This document shows, piece after piece, positions 1 to 13,067 of a DNA stretch of 64,000 nt. This DNA comes from Przewalskia tangutica (Eukaryota; Streptophyta; Magnoliopsida; Solanales; Solanaceae): assembly GCA_029844215.1 (NCBI GenBank), contig CM056728.1:85063676-85127675 (forward strand), given 5' to 3'. Numbering within the stretch: the stretch's first letter is position 1; every line of letters begins with the position of its first letter. The notes under the pieces are model-generated. The model was not told the DNA's origin. It ran no database searches and saw only the letters and a list, made by a program, of their open reading frames with translations. The position numbers and the translations under genes are program-made.

Positions 1-2215
1 TGAGCATATACGCAATACTCGCATCGTGGAGAGCAAATCCACGGAATGTACAATGTCCCGGGGGTTGACCCCGCAATAAATAATATAACACTTGCACTAA
101 TGGCTATCATGAACAACATATGCAAGTTAAGTAATCTTTTACTCTCATTAGAAGCAAATGAATGAACCATCATTTTATTAGACTCAATACACTATCATGT
201 CGTGTAAAAATTGGGAATTTAACCCAAAGTACTATGTACATCTATTCCTATAAAAGAAATCACATCATGCAATATAGGGGAGTTGAACCCCATAGCACCA
301 TGTACGTCCGCCGTACATTCTTTCCTTTATAAAATCCCAAGACATTAACACCCGTAGTATCCAGACACTTCTACTTTTAAAATCAAGTCAAGTGTACCTA
401 TCTCATTCAAGTAACTTAGTCTTTAAATATCAAGTCACTTATACTATCTAGGGTCGATACCGTGGCACGAAAACACCACCCCGCCCCCTAACTAATCCTC
501 GGCACCACTTTCGAGGGCAGCGCCACTGCACTATGGCGTGGCGGCCGGAACCTGCGACGCTTAAAGTTTCGGAGCCACGGCCCTGCAACTTGGCGCCGCG
601 GCCCTGAACCCAAATTCTGCAGTTCCGCATTTTCCTAAGTCTTCTTTCAATCAAGTAACCTCTCTTATATACTACAAGGAATCCGAGTTTATTTAAAACA
701 TGTACGTTCATCGTACGCTCATTTTTATAAAGTCATGCTCAAAGGAGATAGAAGAAGTTCCACATACCTGTTACGCTTTTCCACACGTCAAGTAGAATAC
801 GTCACCCGTAGGATGTCAACCTATAATGACAATTTACATTTCTATCAATCTTCATGCTTTCAAGTGTAAGTTAAATACCAAGTAATAGTCCTCTTTATTC
901 TATGTATATTTGGGCAGCACTTCCCCCGTTTCTACGTACTTTTCCACCTTTTCCAAGGCCCGAATACAACAACAAAAAGCCACATCTTTAAGGCACAATT
1001 TAAGGCAACAACCAAAGGGGATTACACGTTTACAAGACGTGTCAAATTCTGCCCCACAATATCCAATAAATGAAAGGGCACTCTTGGCCACAACAATAAC
1101 ATATAACCTTCTTTTCATTTCTATAATTCTAGTCGTTATTCCAACACTTTTACATGATACATATCAATAGTTAAACGACTAAATTTCCTTCCACGTATAA
1201 CACATATAACGTGAAGACACATCCAATTTAGTTCAACGAAATCTTATGTCACAAAATGGCTCCAAATTCGGTCAACACACAAAATGGAATACATGATCTT
1301 AAACTCCATTTTTCCTTATCACAATATCATTCTACAACTACCACAACACGTAGTATAAGATTACTTTCAAGAGGAGGATGAGATTTACCTTATTTATGCC
1401 CAAAACAATCCACTTAAAAGTCTATCCTTAGAGATAGTCTTATCTCCAAATCATTACGTTCCAATCCGCAATATCGACCCTTAGAAGCTTATAACCAACT
1501 TCTCTTCTTGATCCAACACCAAAAGTTGTAGATCAACTTAGGGTTTTCAAGACCCCATTTCGGCCAATGGGTTCTAAAGGGATTAGGGGTGTTTAACCTT
1601 GGTTAAAACTTGGTTAGTAATCTTCACCTTGAATATGTGAACAACACTTGGAATATTTACTAATCTTGTTCTTGATTTTCTTCAAGAATTCGAGAGAGAT
1701 GGAGAGGTAGAGAACTTGTGTGATATGAAAATAGTGCTAAGTGTTGGGGTCTTGCAATCCCATGTATATATAAATATCTATTGTGCAAGACAAACCAAGT
1801 GGATGGGACCCATGTGGCCACTTGTCCATCTCTCAAAATATCTTCTAAGTCCAAGTCAAATGGTCAATGCCATGTGGGGGTGACACGTATCACCCTCCCA
1901 TTGGTCCCGAAATTATTTCATCCCCAAAATATCCATATTTGGTCAAAATATCTCAAAACCTTGTGTGCCCCACAATTTCATAAAATTTTCTCGTGGGCCC
2001 CACATGACCAAATTCGAGACTTGAAAATCCAAAACTACAGAATATTCTATGAATCCCGAATACCAAATTTGAGAATCAAATTCCAATTAATAAACTTTTT
2101 TCCTTCACGAGGTTTCGAATTATTTCCTTAAGAAAAAAAATAGTTATACATTCTTCCAACGTTCAAGTCTTACATACGTTCTCGAATACATGTCTTGGAA
2201 TTACGGGGTGTAACA
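1..2215 (-). repeat. 3' LTR of element 1, cut by window start
   Basis: This matches 11227-11624 joined to 15106-16933 (the 5' LTR). On the minus strand it begins TGTTACACCCCG at 2215. Base 1 corresponds to 11227, so about 720 bp lie outside the window. A TATA-like stretch lies near 1763-1772. A splice-donor-like GTATGT (minus) is at 762-767. A GC-rich cassette at about 505-612 differs strongly from the sister LTR. Over the first 400 bp I count about ten differences from the 5' LTR, so the insertion is not recent. Confidence 0.85.
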
Positions 2216-2233
2216 TTCCTCCCCCCTTAGAAA
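2216..2233 (-). other. Polypurine tract of element 1
   Basis: On the minus strand, AAGGGGGGAGGAA lies directly against the TGTTACACC start of the 3' LTR. This is the expected position and composition for the plus-strand primer of a gypsy element. Confidence 0.75.
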
Positions 2234-2356
2234 CATCCGTCCTGAATGTTCATACTAGGTCTAATCTGAACAAATATTGGCATATTTCCTTTTAACTATA
2301 CCCAAAACAATCAAACATGCCACACATGGCCACATTATATCATACATGCATATACG

Positions 2357-3815
2357 TCAGTCAAATATAGGCAAGTAGGAAATGGAATTACCTGTAGGTG
2401 TAGGGAACAAGTGAGGGTACTTCTTCATCATGTCCTCTTCTGCTTCCCACGTCATCTTCTCTCTATTATCATTCCGCCATAAGATCTTGACGGAAGCCAC
2501 ATCCTTAGTCCGCAATCGGCTGACCTGGCGATCAAGTATGGTTATAGGACTCTCCTCATATGATAACCCCTTTGTCACCTGGACATCATCAACCGGGAAA
2601 ACTCTGGATGGATCTCTGATACACTTCCGTAACATAGAAACATGGAAGACCGGATGAACCGCCTCCAAATCAGGTGGTAGATCCAACTCATAAGGCAAAC
2701 TTGCCTACTCTACGAACAATCTGGTAAGGCCCAATTTACCTCGGGCTAAGTTTCCCCTTCTTACCAAACCTCATCACACCCTTCATGGGTGATACCTTCA
2801 AGAAAACCCAATCTTCAAGCTGAAACTCCAAGTGTCGACGTCGATTATCTGCATACGACTTCTGTCGACTCTGGGCCGTTAATAACATCTCCTGGATAAG
2901 CTTTACCTTATCAACAGCCTGCTGAATCAAATCTGGCCCAACTAACTGAACCTCGCCAATATCAAACCAACCAATCGGCGATCTGCACTTCCTTCCATAT
3001 AAGGCCTCATACGGGGCCATCTGAATACTGGAATGGTAGCTGTTGTTATATGCAAACTCAACAAGAGGCAAATGATCCTCCCAACTACCCCTGAAATCAA
3101 TAATACAGGCCCGCAGCATATCTTCAAGTGTCTGTATAATACGATCTGCCTTCCCGTCGGTCTGAGGGTGAAATGTAGTACTGAGACTCACCTATGTCCC
3201 TAAACCCTTCTGGAAAGACCTCCAGAAGTTAGTCATAAACTGAGCCCCTCTGTCTGATATAATAGATATAGGAACCCCGTGCAGTCTCACAATCTCCCTG
3301 ATATAAAGTCTAGCATAATCTTCAGCCGAGTAAGTAGTCCTGACCGGAAGAAAATGGGCTGATTTCGTCAGCCTGTCTACTATTACCCAAATGGAGTCAC
3401 ACTTCCTCTGAGTACGAGGTAACCCTATAACAAAATCCATGTTAATCACCTCTCACTTCCAAGACGGGATCTCAATCGTCTGTAATAACCCACCAGCCTT
3501 CTGGTGCTCAACCTTGACCTGCTGACAATTCGGACACTGAGCAACGAACCCTGCTACGTCCTTTTTCAGGCCATCCCACCAATATACACATCTGAGGTCA
3601 TGGTACATCTTTGTCGACCCCGGATGAATAGAATATCGAGCATTGTGTGCCTCCCCTAGAACCTGCTGACGAAGTCCTGCAACATCGGGTACACACAATC
3701 TACCTTCATATCTTAACACCCCATCAGGTGTTACCTCAAATAGACTCTTCTCCCCTCGAAGAGCCGAATCTCTATATCGTACCAGAACCGGATCCTCATA
3801 CTGTCGCCTCTTCAC
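2357..3815 (-). pseudogene. Integrase and chromodomain region, element 1
   Basis: The integrase is broken into several frames. 3815-3453 carries the H2C2 zinc-binding part (HPGS...H, then CPNCQ). 3449-3192 carries the core with the first Asp in NMDFVIGLP and the second in IISDRGAQF. 3191-2736 carries the rest of the core and the GPY/F-like tail. 2698-2357 ends with a chromodomain-like segment (VKILWRN, TWEAE). Integrase inserts cDNA; in chromoviruses the chromodomain is thought to guide it to chromatin. At the third catalytic site the usual Glu of a GQSER-type motif appears as Asp (GKADR), so even without the frame breaks it would probably be inactive. Confidence 0.85.
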
Positions 3816-3845
3816 CTCCTCTATGATGGAAGACTCGGCAACCTC

Positions 3846-4685
3846 TCAAACCTGAACTCCGCTGTCTCCGGAATCAATCAACCGGATCCCAAGGCTCGCT
3901 AACTGATGAATCTCACGAACTATGTCCCTTCTATCTAGCTGCACATCGGTCAGACTACCCATAGATCTACGACTAAGAGCATCTGCAACCACATTGGCTT
4001 TCCCCGTGTGGTATAGGATATCAACATCGTAGTCCTTAAGCAATTCTAACCACCGTCTCTGACGCAAGTTCAGTTCCTTCTGTCTGAAGATATACTGGAG
4101 GCTCTTGTGGTCTGTATAAATATCCACATGAACTCCCTATAATAATGCCTCCAAATCTTCAAAGCATGAATAACGGCTGCCAACTCTATATCATGGGTAG
4201 GATAATTTTTCTCGTGTTTCCGGAGCTGTCGGGACGCATAGGCTATAACTTTACCATGCTGCATCAACACACAACCTAGCCCAACACCTGAAGCATCACA
4301 ATAAACCACATAACCCTCTAGCCCCTCAGGAAGAGTAAGAACTGGAGCCGTCGTCAACTTCTCTTTCAATAACTGGAAGCCTTTCTCACACGCATCGTCC
4401 ATTGGAACTTAGCCGCTTTCTGAGTCAGCCTAGTCAAAGGCGCTGAGATCGAAGCGAACTTTTCCACAAATCTCCGGTAATATCCCGCAAGCCCTAAAAA
4501 GATGCGCACCTCAGTCGGTGTAGTAGGTCTAGGACAAGTCTTCACTGCCTCAATCTTTTCCGTATCAACCCGAATACCGTCGGCCCCAACAATGTGCCCC
4601 AAGAATGTCACTGAGGCCAACCAGAATTCAAACTTAGAGAACTTGGCATATAGCTGCCAGCTCTGGAGGACTCCAAGTACCGTCC
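3846..4685 (-). pseudogene. RT C-terminus and RNase H, element 1
   Basis: This is the continuation of the polymerase after solo LTR A. 4620-4366 holds the RT thumb/connection (TFLGHIVG, FLGLAGYYRRF). 4402-4070 starts RNase H (YCDASGVGLG, then the E-bearing DIELAAVIHAL), and 4127-3846 holds TDHKSLQYIF and the ADALSRR end of the domain. A frame change near 4100 and stops separate the pieces. Reverse transcriptase/RNase H copies the element RNA into DNA; here it is not translatable as one protein. Confidence 0.85.
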
Positions 4686-7600
4686 TGTTATACCCCGTAA
4701 TTCAGGTCAAGCTTATGAGACCGTACAAAAGGAACTAAGATCTAAAATTTAGAAATATAGGTTAACGGAATGTTTCGGACGGGTTTTAGTCAACTTTGAG
4801 GCGGTTTATGTTCCATTACATTAGGAGTTCTTAAGTGGTTCAAATGCCTAGTATGTAGTTCGTTAAATCTAGTTCCCAACGCAACAAACCGTTCATCGAT
4901 AGGACATCGGAGTAGAAAGTTATGGAAGTCACAAGTTCAGTGCGCAGTCGAGCAGAAAAGTATTTTCGGTCAGGGGCCACAGCACCGCGGCGCCCGAATG
5001 CAGGGTCGCGGCGCTGGAAGTGCTAAAAATTTCTCGGAGGTTTCAGCGCCGAGGCGGGAAAATTCGCGGGAACAGGGGGAAAATCAGAAGATATTTTGTT
5101 AAAAGTTTGTGGGAGGGTGACAAGTGTCCCTCCCATCTGTTTGACTAAGAGGTAGTATATTTTATTGACCAAGACTTGGTCATTTTTACAAGAACCCTTC
5201 TCTCTAAAACATTTTACTCTCCCTTCTCTCTAGAAATTTCAAGGGAAACCCAAGGCCTAGAGAAATTTCAGAAAAGTAACAAGAGGGAAACATGTTAACA
5301 AGCTTGTAGGAGGTTGTGGTGGTGATTATGGAAAGAAGACAAGTGAAATTGTTGGACTAATTTTGGGTAAACTCTAAGGTAACAATCCTTTCTCTTTTTG
5401 CTAGAAAATTGTGTTGCATGTGTGGAAGAAAGGACTTGTAGTTGTCAATATTGCTCTTAGATATATTGCATGTAGGAAATATGATTTGGATTTGAAAGGA
5501 TTGGGTAAAGATGAGATGTGAACATGTTATAGCCAAAATACTACCTTAAGCTTATTGATTTAGTTAATATGTATTGTGGGGCAGAATTTTACATGTCCAA
5601 GATTGGGCATGTAATCCCCTTTGTATTGTTGGATTGTTGAGCCTTAAAAGTGGCGTTTGGATAGTAAATTCGAGCCTTGAAAAGGCGGAAAAGTATGTAG
5701 AAACAAAGGAAGTGTTGTCCAATTTTCCGTAGAATAAGGAACTTTATGCTTAGAATATTCAACGAAGAAGTCTAGACGTTAATAGACGTATTTGATTATT
5801 ATAGGTTGATACTCTACGCGCGACATATTCAACTTGGCAAGTGGATTTAGCCGAGGAGGTATGTGATTCTTCCTATTCTCTTGAGCATGATTATTTGTGA
5901 AATATATAGTACGGTAGACGCACGTGTGTTAAAGGAGTTTGATTTCCCTTTTTGTGCCTTGACTTGATATGAAGTGTAAAGGGCTTGATTGTGTTGAAAA
6001 GTGGTAAAACCTTATTCGTTAGTAATGGGTACTTGGTTGTTAAAGAATAAGCCCTCTTGGTCTCATAAATGCTTATAGTTGTATTTGGTTAGTTTTAAAC
6101 ATAAAGTGTTATAATAGCTTTATGGGAAGTTAGTTATAACGACTTTATGAAAACGAAGAAATGGTTTTATTATTGGCTTTAAAATGGTAACTTGACATTT
6201 GTTTTAAAAAGATGTGAGACTTGATCGTCCCCCGTTATGGGATTTGGTTTAAAAGTAAGAGACTTGAGAATTTGAAGTTTTGAAACTTATACTAGTTCGA
6301 GAAGTGATTTGATATAGAAAAAGAAGGCATGGCATTGTCTTGATTTGGTTTAAAAGGAAGACATGGTATTGTCTTGGTTTATTTGAAAAGGAAGTATGGA
6401 AATTGTTTTTGGTTTACTTCAAATAATAGTTACTCTATTTTGATACCATGGGTGTTAGTAGCATGTGACTTTTGTGAAAAAGAAATGGACTTTTTAAAGA
6501 AATAAAGTAAGTAGTACCTTGGGGTTAAAAACCCGGATTTTTGGCATAGAATGAAAGTACCTTGATTGTGAATAACTTGCCTATGTTTGCTTGTGATAGT
6601 CTTGGTGTACAAGTATTGTATTCTTATGCTACCGCGTCTCTCGATGGAGGGCCGATCATGTTATTCTCGATCATGTTGGACATACTGACACGTTGGGGGG
6701 CCCACGGGTATGCTTCCACGGGGAGTGTTATCTTGTTATTTCCTTTGGACATACTGACACGTTGGGGGGCCCACGGGTATGCTTCCACTAGGAGTGTTAT
6801 CTTGTTATTTGTTTGGACATACTGACACGTTGGGTGGCCCACGGGCATGCTTCCACTAGGAGTGTTATCTTGTTATTTGTTTGGACATACTGACACGTTG
6901 GGTGACCTACGGGTATGCTTCCACGGTGAGTGTTATCTTGTTATTTCCTTGGGACAAACTGACACGCTGGGGGGCCCACGGGTATGCTTCCACTAGGAGT
7001 GTTATCCTGTTATTTCGTTTGGACATACTGACACGCTGGGGGGCCCACGGGTATGCTTCCACTATGAGTGTTATCTTGTTATTTCCTTTGGACATACTGA
7101 CACGATGGATGGTCCACGGGTATGCGTCCATTAGGATGGTTCCATGGCCATGCTTATACCGAGGTAAGATGCCGGGGCATGCGGCCATTGTGCGGGTTAA
7201 ATTCCCGGGTTATATTTGAGTGATGACTTTACGGGCGTGAGTCCCTGACTTGACTTGACTGCTAATATATATTGTGTATTGTAGCTTGGTTATCACACAT
7301 GTCTCCTGTTTTATATAGACTGTTATGATTTCACTTACAGTATTTTCAGTTTCACATACTTGGTACCTGTCGTACTGACCTCCTTCGGGGGGCTGCGTTC
7401 ATGCCGCAGGTAGAGGTACACCGGTTGTTGGTCCTCGCTCATAGGATCACAGTTCAGCATTTTGGGAAGCCCCGTTGCTCCGGAGGCTTATCTTTTGGTA
7501 CGTGTCCCCGAGATTGTAGGTTCTTGTACATTCAGGGGTATGGTGGGGCCCTGTCCCGTCATAGTTGTTATAAAAACTCTTAGAGGTCTGTAGTACTATT

Positions 7601-7794
7601 GTGGGCAAGGGTGGTAAAGGATGTAACTGTTCGGTCGTATGTATATGCAGAAAGGTGACCGTTTTGGTTAGCTTGTTTTATAGTTCATTGTTTCATATCG
7701 GTAAGTTTTTATTTTCGCTGATTTTCTCTGATGTTTTATCACTAGGGTGCTCGGGGTAAGGCACCAGTCGCGGGCCCGAGGTCGGGTCGTGACA
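4686..7794 (+). mobile_element. Solo LTR A (Tekay-like), 3109 bp
   Basis: It starts TGTTATACCCCG and ends GGGTCGTGACA. It is flanked by the 5-bp target duplication CGTCC (4681-4685 and 7795-7799) inside the reverse transcriptase of element 1, in opposite orientation to it. No internal region remains, so it is a solo LTR left by LTR-LTR recombination. It contains a GC-rich cassette (4971-5062) just upstream of a TATA-like stretch (about 5155-5163), a splice-donor-like GTATGT at 5859-5864, a 69-bp tandem array (6678-7145), and a conserved block with a CTGCG...CGCAG hairpin at about 7340-7410. Confidence 0.92.
6678..7145 (+). repeat. 69-bp tandem repeat array inside solo LTR A
   Basis: Units start with GGACATACTGACACG at 6678, 6747, 6815, 6883, 6952, 7021 and 7090, spaced 68 or 69 bp. 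The last unit is diverged and fades after about 7145. Open frames read through it on both strands because the unit length is a multiple of three; they are not genes. Confidence 0.93.
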
Positions 7795-8793
7795 CGTCCT
7801 CAAATGATCTGCATGCTCATGTTCCGTGTGAGAATAAACCAGGATGTCATCAATGAATACTATAACAAACGTATCTAAAAATGGCTTGAACAACTAGTTC
7901 ATCAAATCCATGAACACCGTTGGAGCATTAGTCAACCCGAAAGACATCACCCTGAACTCATAATGCCCACACCGGGTCCTGAATGCAGTCTTCGGGATAT
8001 CTGTCTCTCTAACTCGTACCTGATGATAACGTGATCGCATGTCTATCTTGGAAAAACACTTCGCACCCTGCAACTGATCAAACAAATCATCAATCCTGGG
8101 GAGGGGGTACCTATTCTTGATGGTTACCTTGTTCAACTGCCTGTAGTCAATACACATACGCAGCGTCCCATCCTTCTTCTTCACAAACAATATCGGCGCT
8201 CCCCAAGGAGAAGTACTAGGCTTAATAAAGCCTTTTTCCAGCAAGTCTTTCAGCTGGTCCTTCAACTCCTTCAACTCAGCAGGTGTCATTCTGTACGGAG
8301 GAATAGATATCGGTCCAGTATTTGGTAGAATATCAATACAGAACTTTATCTCCCGCTCTGGAGGAATACCTGGGAGATCATCAGGGAATACATCCGAGAA
8401 TTCACCAACTACCGGAATTGACTGAAGAAATGGTACTTCAACTTCCTTATCGAACACCCGAATCAGATGGTAGATATACCCTTTCTGAACCATCTTCCTG
8501 GCCTTGAGGTATGAAATAAACTTACCCCTCGGCGACGCAGTATCCCCTTTCCACTCAATAACCGGCTCACCGGGAAACTGGAATCGGACCAATCTCTCTC
8601 TACAGTCAACATTGGCGTAACAGGAAGCCAACCAGTCCATACCCATAATGACATCAAAATCTGTCATATCCAACTCTATCAAGTCTGCTAGGGTCTGACG
8701 ACTGTATACAATCACCGGGCAATTCTTATATACCCGCTCCGCTACCACCGAATCACCTACTGGTGTAGCTACCTCGAAAGGTTCTATCGACAC
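7795..8793 (-). pseudogene. Reverse transcriptase N-terminal part, element 1
   Basis: 8793-7894 is a 299-codon open stretch. It begins downstream of the protease, passes a linker with MGMDWL and VFPDDLPG, and enters RT with PYRMTPAELKELKDQL, WGAPILFVKKKDGTLRMCIDYR and FSKIDMRSRYHQVRV. The next frame, below 7893, carries the catalytic FIDDILVYS. Solo LTR A interrupts the gene just after HADHLRT, and the remainder resumes at 4685. A stop at the end of the first frame and the LTR insertion make it a pseudogene. Confidence 0.9.
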
Positions 8794-8796
8794 AGG

Positions 8797-9213
8797 TTAT
8801 ATTCCTATTCTACCAGCAATAAGAGGAGATATATAGGACAAAGTAGAACCCGGATCTATCAAAGCATAAGCATCACAACATGAGATTAATAAGATACTTG
8901 TGACGATATCCGGCAAAGCCTCCTGATCGTGCCGACTGGCCAAGGCATAAATGCGGTTCGGAGGACCGCTAGAACTAGGACCTCTGCCACGACCTCTGTC
9001 GCGGCCTGCTGGCCCGTGAACACCCTGCCCTCCGGGGCGCATAACCACAGAAGATGATGACCCGGCAACTGACCCTGTAGGCTGAGCCATACTACCCGTG
9101 CCAGCTCTGTATGGACACTCTTTCTTCAAATGTCCCTGCTGGCCGTAAGAAAAACAGGTTCCCGAAGCAATACGACACTCTCCAAGATGGGACCTACCGC
9201 ATCGAACACACAA
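8797..9213 (-). pseudogene. Gag zinc knuckle and aspartic protease, element 1
   Basis: Codons near the start encode CVRCGRSH and a CCHC-like knuckle reading CFSYGQQGHLKKEC. The second Cys of the knuckle is Tyr here, so zinc binding is probably lost. A Gly/Arg-rich linker (RDRGRGRG) follows, then the protease active site ALIDPGSTLSYISP, the D-P-G-S form common in Tekay/Del elements. A stop codon then separates this from the polymerase frame. Gag packages the RNA and the protease cuts the polyprotein. Confidence 0.85.
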
Positions 9214-9228
9214 GGTGGCCTCGACTGG

Positions 9229-10295
9229 CTAGGACCCCTGTTTCCCTGGAAACCCGAAGCCCTGACCTGCTCCCGAATAACCCGGACGGTCAAACCTACT
9301 GCCAGAAGACTGTGGAGGAGCACTCTGTGCTGGCTGAGATGCATACCTAGCCTGCTGCCGAGGTTGTCCGCCTCTAAAGTCCCCCGAAAACCCTGCTGTC
9401 CTGGCCCTCTTGGGCTGATCTCTATCAAGCCGTCGACCTCTATGTCGATCCTCGACTCCCTGTGCGTACGCCTGAATACGGGCAATGTCCATGCCCGGCT
9501 GAAGAGCTACAACCATGCACCCATCAATAAGATAAGGATCTAGTCCCATCACGTGGCGGTGCACTCTATCCGCCATGTCTGCCACTATAGTGAGCGCATA
9601 CCGAGCCAACGAGTCAAACTCTAGGCTATACTCTCTGATGGTCCTCTCACCCTGCCTCAATGTCAAGAAACTGTCAACCCGGGCTCTCCTCATCTCAAGA
9701 GGCAAGAAGTGGTCTAGGAAGGCCTCTGTGAACTCGTCCCAAACAGCTGGAGGAGCACCCTCGCCCCTGGACAGTTCCCACGACTCAAACCAGTTCACCG
9801 CAACATCGTATAACTGGTAAGAAGCATACAACCGACTCGGCCTCCGAGGCCTTAATCACCCTCATCGTCCGCTGAATCTGGCGAATCAACTCCTGAGGAT
9901 TATCCTCAGGTATCGACCCATAAAACCTCAGGTCTCGACCCATAAAACTCCGGCGGATTGCAACTCAGGAAATCCCGAACCCTCAAACTGTCTGCCCTGG
10001 GGTTAACTACCGGCTCCTGCCTATATGTCTGTCCTGCTACTATCCTGGCCAGTAACCGGACTGTATCTCTGTAGTCCCTATCCTCTGCCCCTGGCGGAGG
10101 AACTGGAGGCTCAAGTATCGGGGCCTCTGGAGCTGCTCTACGCTCCACTGGTACTGGCGGTGTAACTGAACTTGCTGACTGGACCTCAATCTCAGGCATC
10201 AACTAGGCCTTTGCCCTAGTAACTCTCTGCGCCCTACTAGTATCTCCTACTGCTGACTTACCCTTCTGGGCCTCTGTTGTCTTCCGTGGAGGCAT
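9229..10295 (-). pseudogene. Gag (capsid) region, element 1
   Basis: A likely gag start ATG at 10295-10293 opens with a basic MPPRKT-type N-terminus and meets a TAG near 10206. 10202-9906 continues in frame with a Pro-rich stretch. 9831-9229 holds the capsid fold signature (DVAVNWFESW, FLDHFLP, LTLRQGERTIREYSLEF). It is frame-shifted at about 9830-9900 and again before the zinc knuckle at 9213. The layout is a normal gypsy gag, broken by at least one stop and two frame changes. Confidence 0.85.
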
Positions 10296-10486
10296 AACTG
10301 ATACACAAAAATACGTCAGAGAGGAATCAACCCAATACCACAGCTCTACTACACGATCTCAGAATGAGAAGAATGGAAACCAAACCTAAATATTCTGTAG
10401 CCTCCTGGTTATGGGTGTGGTGCACAACACACCGATAATCAAGACTCTACTAGACACGGTATGTAGACACTTTCCGAGGACTAACT

Positions 10487-10498
10487 GCTCTGATACCA
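10487..10498 (-). other. tRNA-Met-type primer binding site, element 1
   Basis: On the minus strand TGGTATCAGAGC lies a few bases inside the 5' LTR end (GTCGTGACA at 10503). This is the common plant initiator-tRNA-Met PBS and fixes the element's orientation. Confidence 0.9.
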
Positions 10499-12030
10499 CT
10501 TTTGTCACGACCCGACCCCGGGCCCGCGACTGGTGCCCTACCTGGGCACCCTTATATTCATACATCAGAGATAACCAACGGAAGCTAAATCGCTTTACCA
10601 TTATACAATAAAACATGAAGTGAAACTGACAAGCCGATAAGACCACCTCTTTATATATATACAATATCAAAAAGGTCTACAACTTTAACCAGTTCAACCC
10701 ACATACGTGACTACAAACATCTAAGAGTTTGATAGTAATAAAGACGGAACAGGGCCTCGTCGTACCCCTGAATGTACATACACCAAAACACAAGGCCTGT
10801 ACCTATATATCAAACTCCGGAACAAATGGAGCTATCACAAAAGCTGAGTGGAGATCCTAAGCTCTCGGATCACCAACCTGAGTACCTATCCCTGCGGCAT
10901 GAACGCAGCCCCCCGAGGAAAGGGGGTCAGTACGAAAGATTTACCAAGTATTTAAAACTGTAAGTACTGTAAAGGAGATCATATAGTCCAAATATAAAAG
11001 CAGGAGACAAGTATGATAATCAAGGTAACAGTACAACTGTGCCTTATCAACAATGAGAGTAATGAGAGTAATTTGTACCGTGTTAACATAGGAAGGTCAT
11101 GATTAATTTAGGGCCACCCGCCCGTAGTATCAATATGCAATCCTATTCATGGGACTATTTCACCCGCATAGGTCTAGTGGACCCTCATAGGACAATTTGC
11201 CCCGCATAGGACTATTTCACTCGCAATGAGCATATACGCAATACTCGCATCGTGGAGAGCAAATCCACAGAATGTACAATGTCCCGGGGTTGACCCCGCA
11301 ATAAATAATATAGCACTTGCACTAATGGCTATCATGAACAACATATGCAAGTTAAGTAATATTTTACTCTCATTAGAAGCAAATGAATGAACCATCATTT
11401 TATTAGACTCAAGACACTATCATGTCGTGTAAAATCCGGGAATTTAACCCAAAGTACTATGTACATCTATTCCTATAAAAGAAATCACATCATGTAATAT
11501 AGGGGAGTTGAACCCCATAGCACCATGTACGTCCGCCGTACATTTTTTCCTTTATAAAATCCCAAGACACTAACACCCGTAGTATCCAGACACTTCTACT
11601 TTTAAAATCAAGTCAAGTGTACCTTGTTATACCCCGTTTTTCCAGGGTATGTACGTAAGGACGTACGTAGAAAAGTTTGGTCTTTAAAGTAGGCTTGGCC
11701 GAAATATTTTGTGCACAACACCCGATTAGAGTCGTTTTTCGACGAAACGTTTTACATAACTTGCGAAGGGAAAATTCCGGCTATGTCATTTTTAATTTTT
11801 GCGGATTTTTCCGAGAGACGAAACATTTTGGACCAACGGGAGGGTGACATGTGTCACCCTCATATTGGACGTGATTGTGGGCGGTCAATGGACGATTTGG
11901 AGGTCTTGGGTTGGTAGGATATTTTGTGATATTTTGGATGGTAGATGGATAAGGTGGGACCCACTTACACTTGTCCCAATCTTGACCTTACACTTGCCTA
12001 CCACATGTCTTGATCTAGGCCCTTGGTTGT

Positions 12031-12260
12031 CCTATAAATACCCCCCCCTTTGAAGACTTCTTCATCCATTCCACAAAATCTCTAAGTCTTGAGAGCTCTC
12101 CCCTCCCTTTGTGTTGAGGTCTCGTCTAGCCTCCCCCTCCCCCCTTTGAGAAGGCCCCTTGGCCGAGAGCCCCTCCCCCCTTGGCCGAGAGTACCCCCCC
12201 TCCTAGTGGGGTTGGCCGAGGGGTATACACCCCCCCCTTGTGGTGTTGTCTCGTATAAAT
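12031..12260 (+). promoter_or_regulatory. Two TATA-like boxes in solo LTR B
   Basis: TATAAATACCCCCCC occurs at about 12033-12048 and again at about 12254-12268, each followed by a C-tract. The first looks like the LTR core promoter. The second appears to be a local duplicate, embedded in a C-rich, GGCCGAG-containing stretch. Transcription starts cannot be read from sequence alone. Confidence 0.5.
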
Positions 12261-12983
12261 ACCCCCCCTCTTGGTAGAAATACTCTCCAAGTATTGTTAC
12301 TATACCCAAAATACCTTAGCCGTATACCTTGTAGTATTCCAAAGATACCTCTATACGTAGAGCCCGGAAAATACTACCTTATGTCCTTTTTGTCTCAAAC
12401 CGAACCCTAAGGAAAAATCTCCATAGTTGGTTGGAGTATTAAGAAGAAGTGGCGTAGAACTTCTAAGGGTTGTTTGGAGCGGGTTGGAGCACCCGGAGTA
12501 GGAGCTAAACGTTGCTAAGGACCGACATTTATACTTGGATAATTATGGGCTTATCGAGGTAAATATCTCGTCTCCCTTTTGTAATTAAGTGTACATACTA
12601 TTGAAGTATAGGAATTAGTATAAGTATATACAAGGAAAGTATATAAGAAGGGAATTGAACTGTACTTACATAGGACTGTATTACAGTAGAATTGTGAAGT
12701 TTGACGGGTAGGGAAGTACTGCCCAATTTTCCGTAGAATCTTGTATCTAGATTTATTCTACCGAGTAGTCTAGACTTTGATAGATTGTATAACCTTTATA
12801 GGTTGAATGTTCTGTGAGTAGCATGTGCTACTTGAAAGGTGGACAAGGCTAGCCGGGTTATAGCCGTGGAGCGTTTTGCTAATAGTCGATAATCGTCGCG
12901 AGGTATGTGATTCTTCCTATCCTCTTGAGCATGATATTTTAAATGAGTATATATATAGTACGGTAGACGTACGTGTGTTAACT

Positions 12984-13067
12984 GAATAATAATTACGGCA
13001 ATGTCTTCGGACTTAAGCCTGAATAATAACTACGGCAATGTCTTTTGACTTAAGCCTGAATAATAAG
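12984..13067 (+). repeat. 37-bp direct repeat in solo LTR B
   Basis: Two near-identical 37-bp copies start GAATAATAA at 12984 and 13021. A third partial copy starts at 13058. Confidence 0.85.

Noticed and set aside
6678..7145. CRISPR-like array
   Set aside because: Units are contiguous 69-bp tandem repeats without unique spacers, in a plant LTR.
6562..7219. Long open frames on both strands with repeated amino-acid blocks
   Set aside because: They are produced by the 69-bp tandem array (a multiple of three) inside solo LTR A. They have no start context or homology and appear on both strands.
12082..12309. Pro/Arg-rich open frames on both strands
   Set aside because: They come from C-rich tracts of solo LTR B and have no homology or codon structure.
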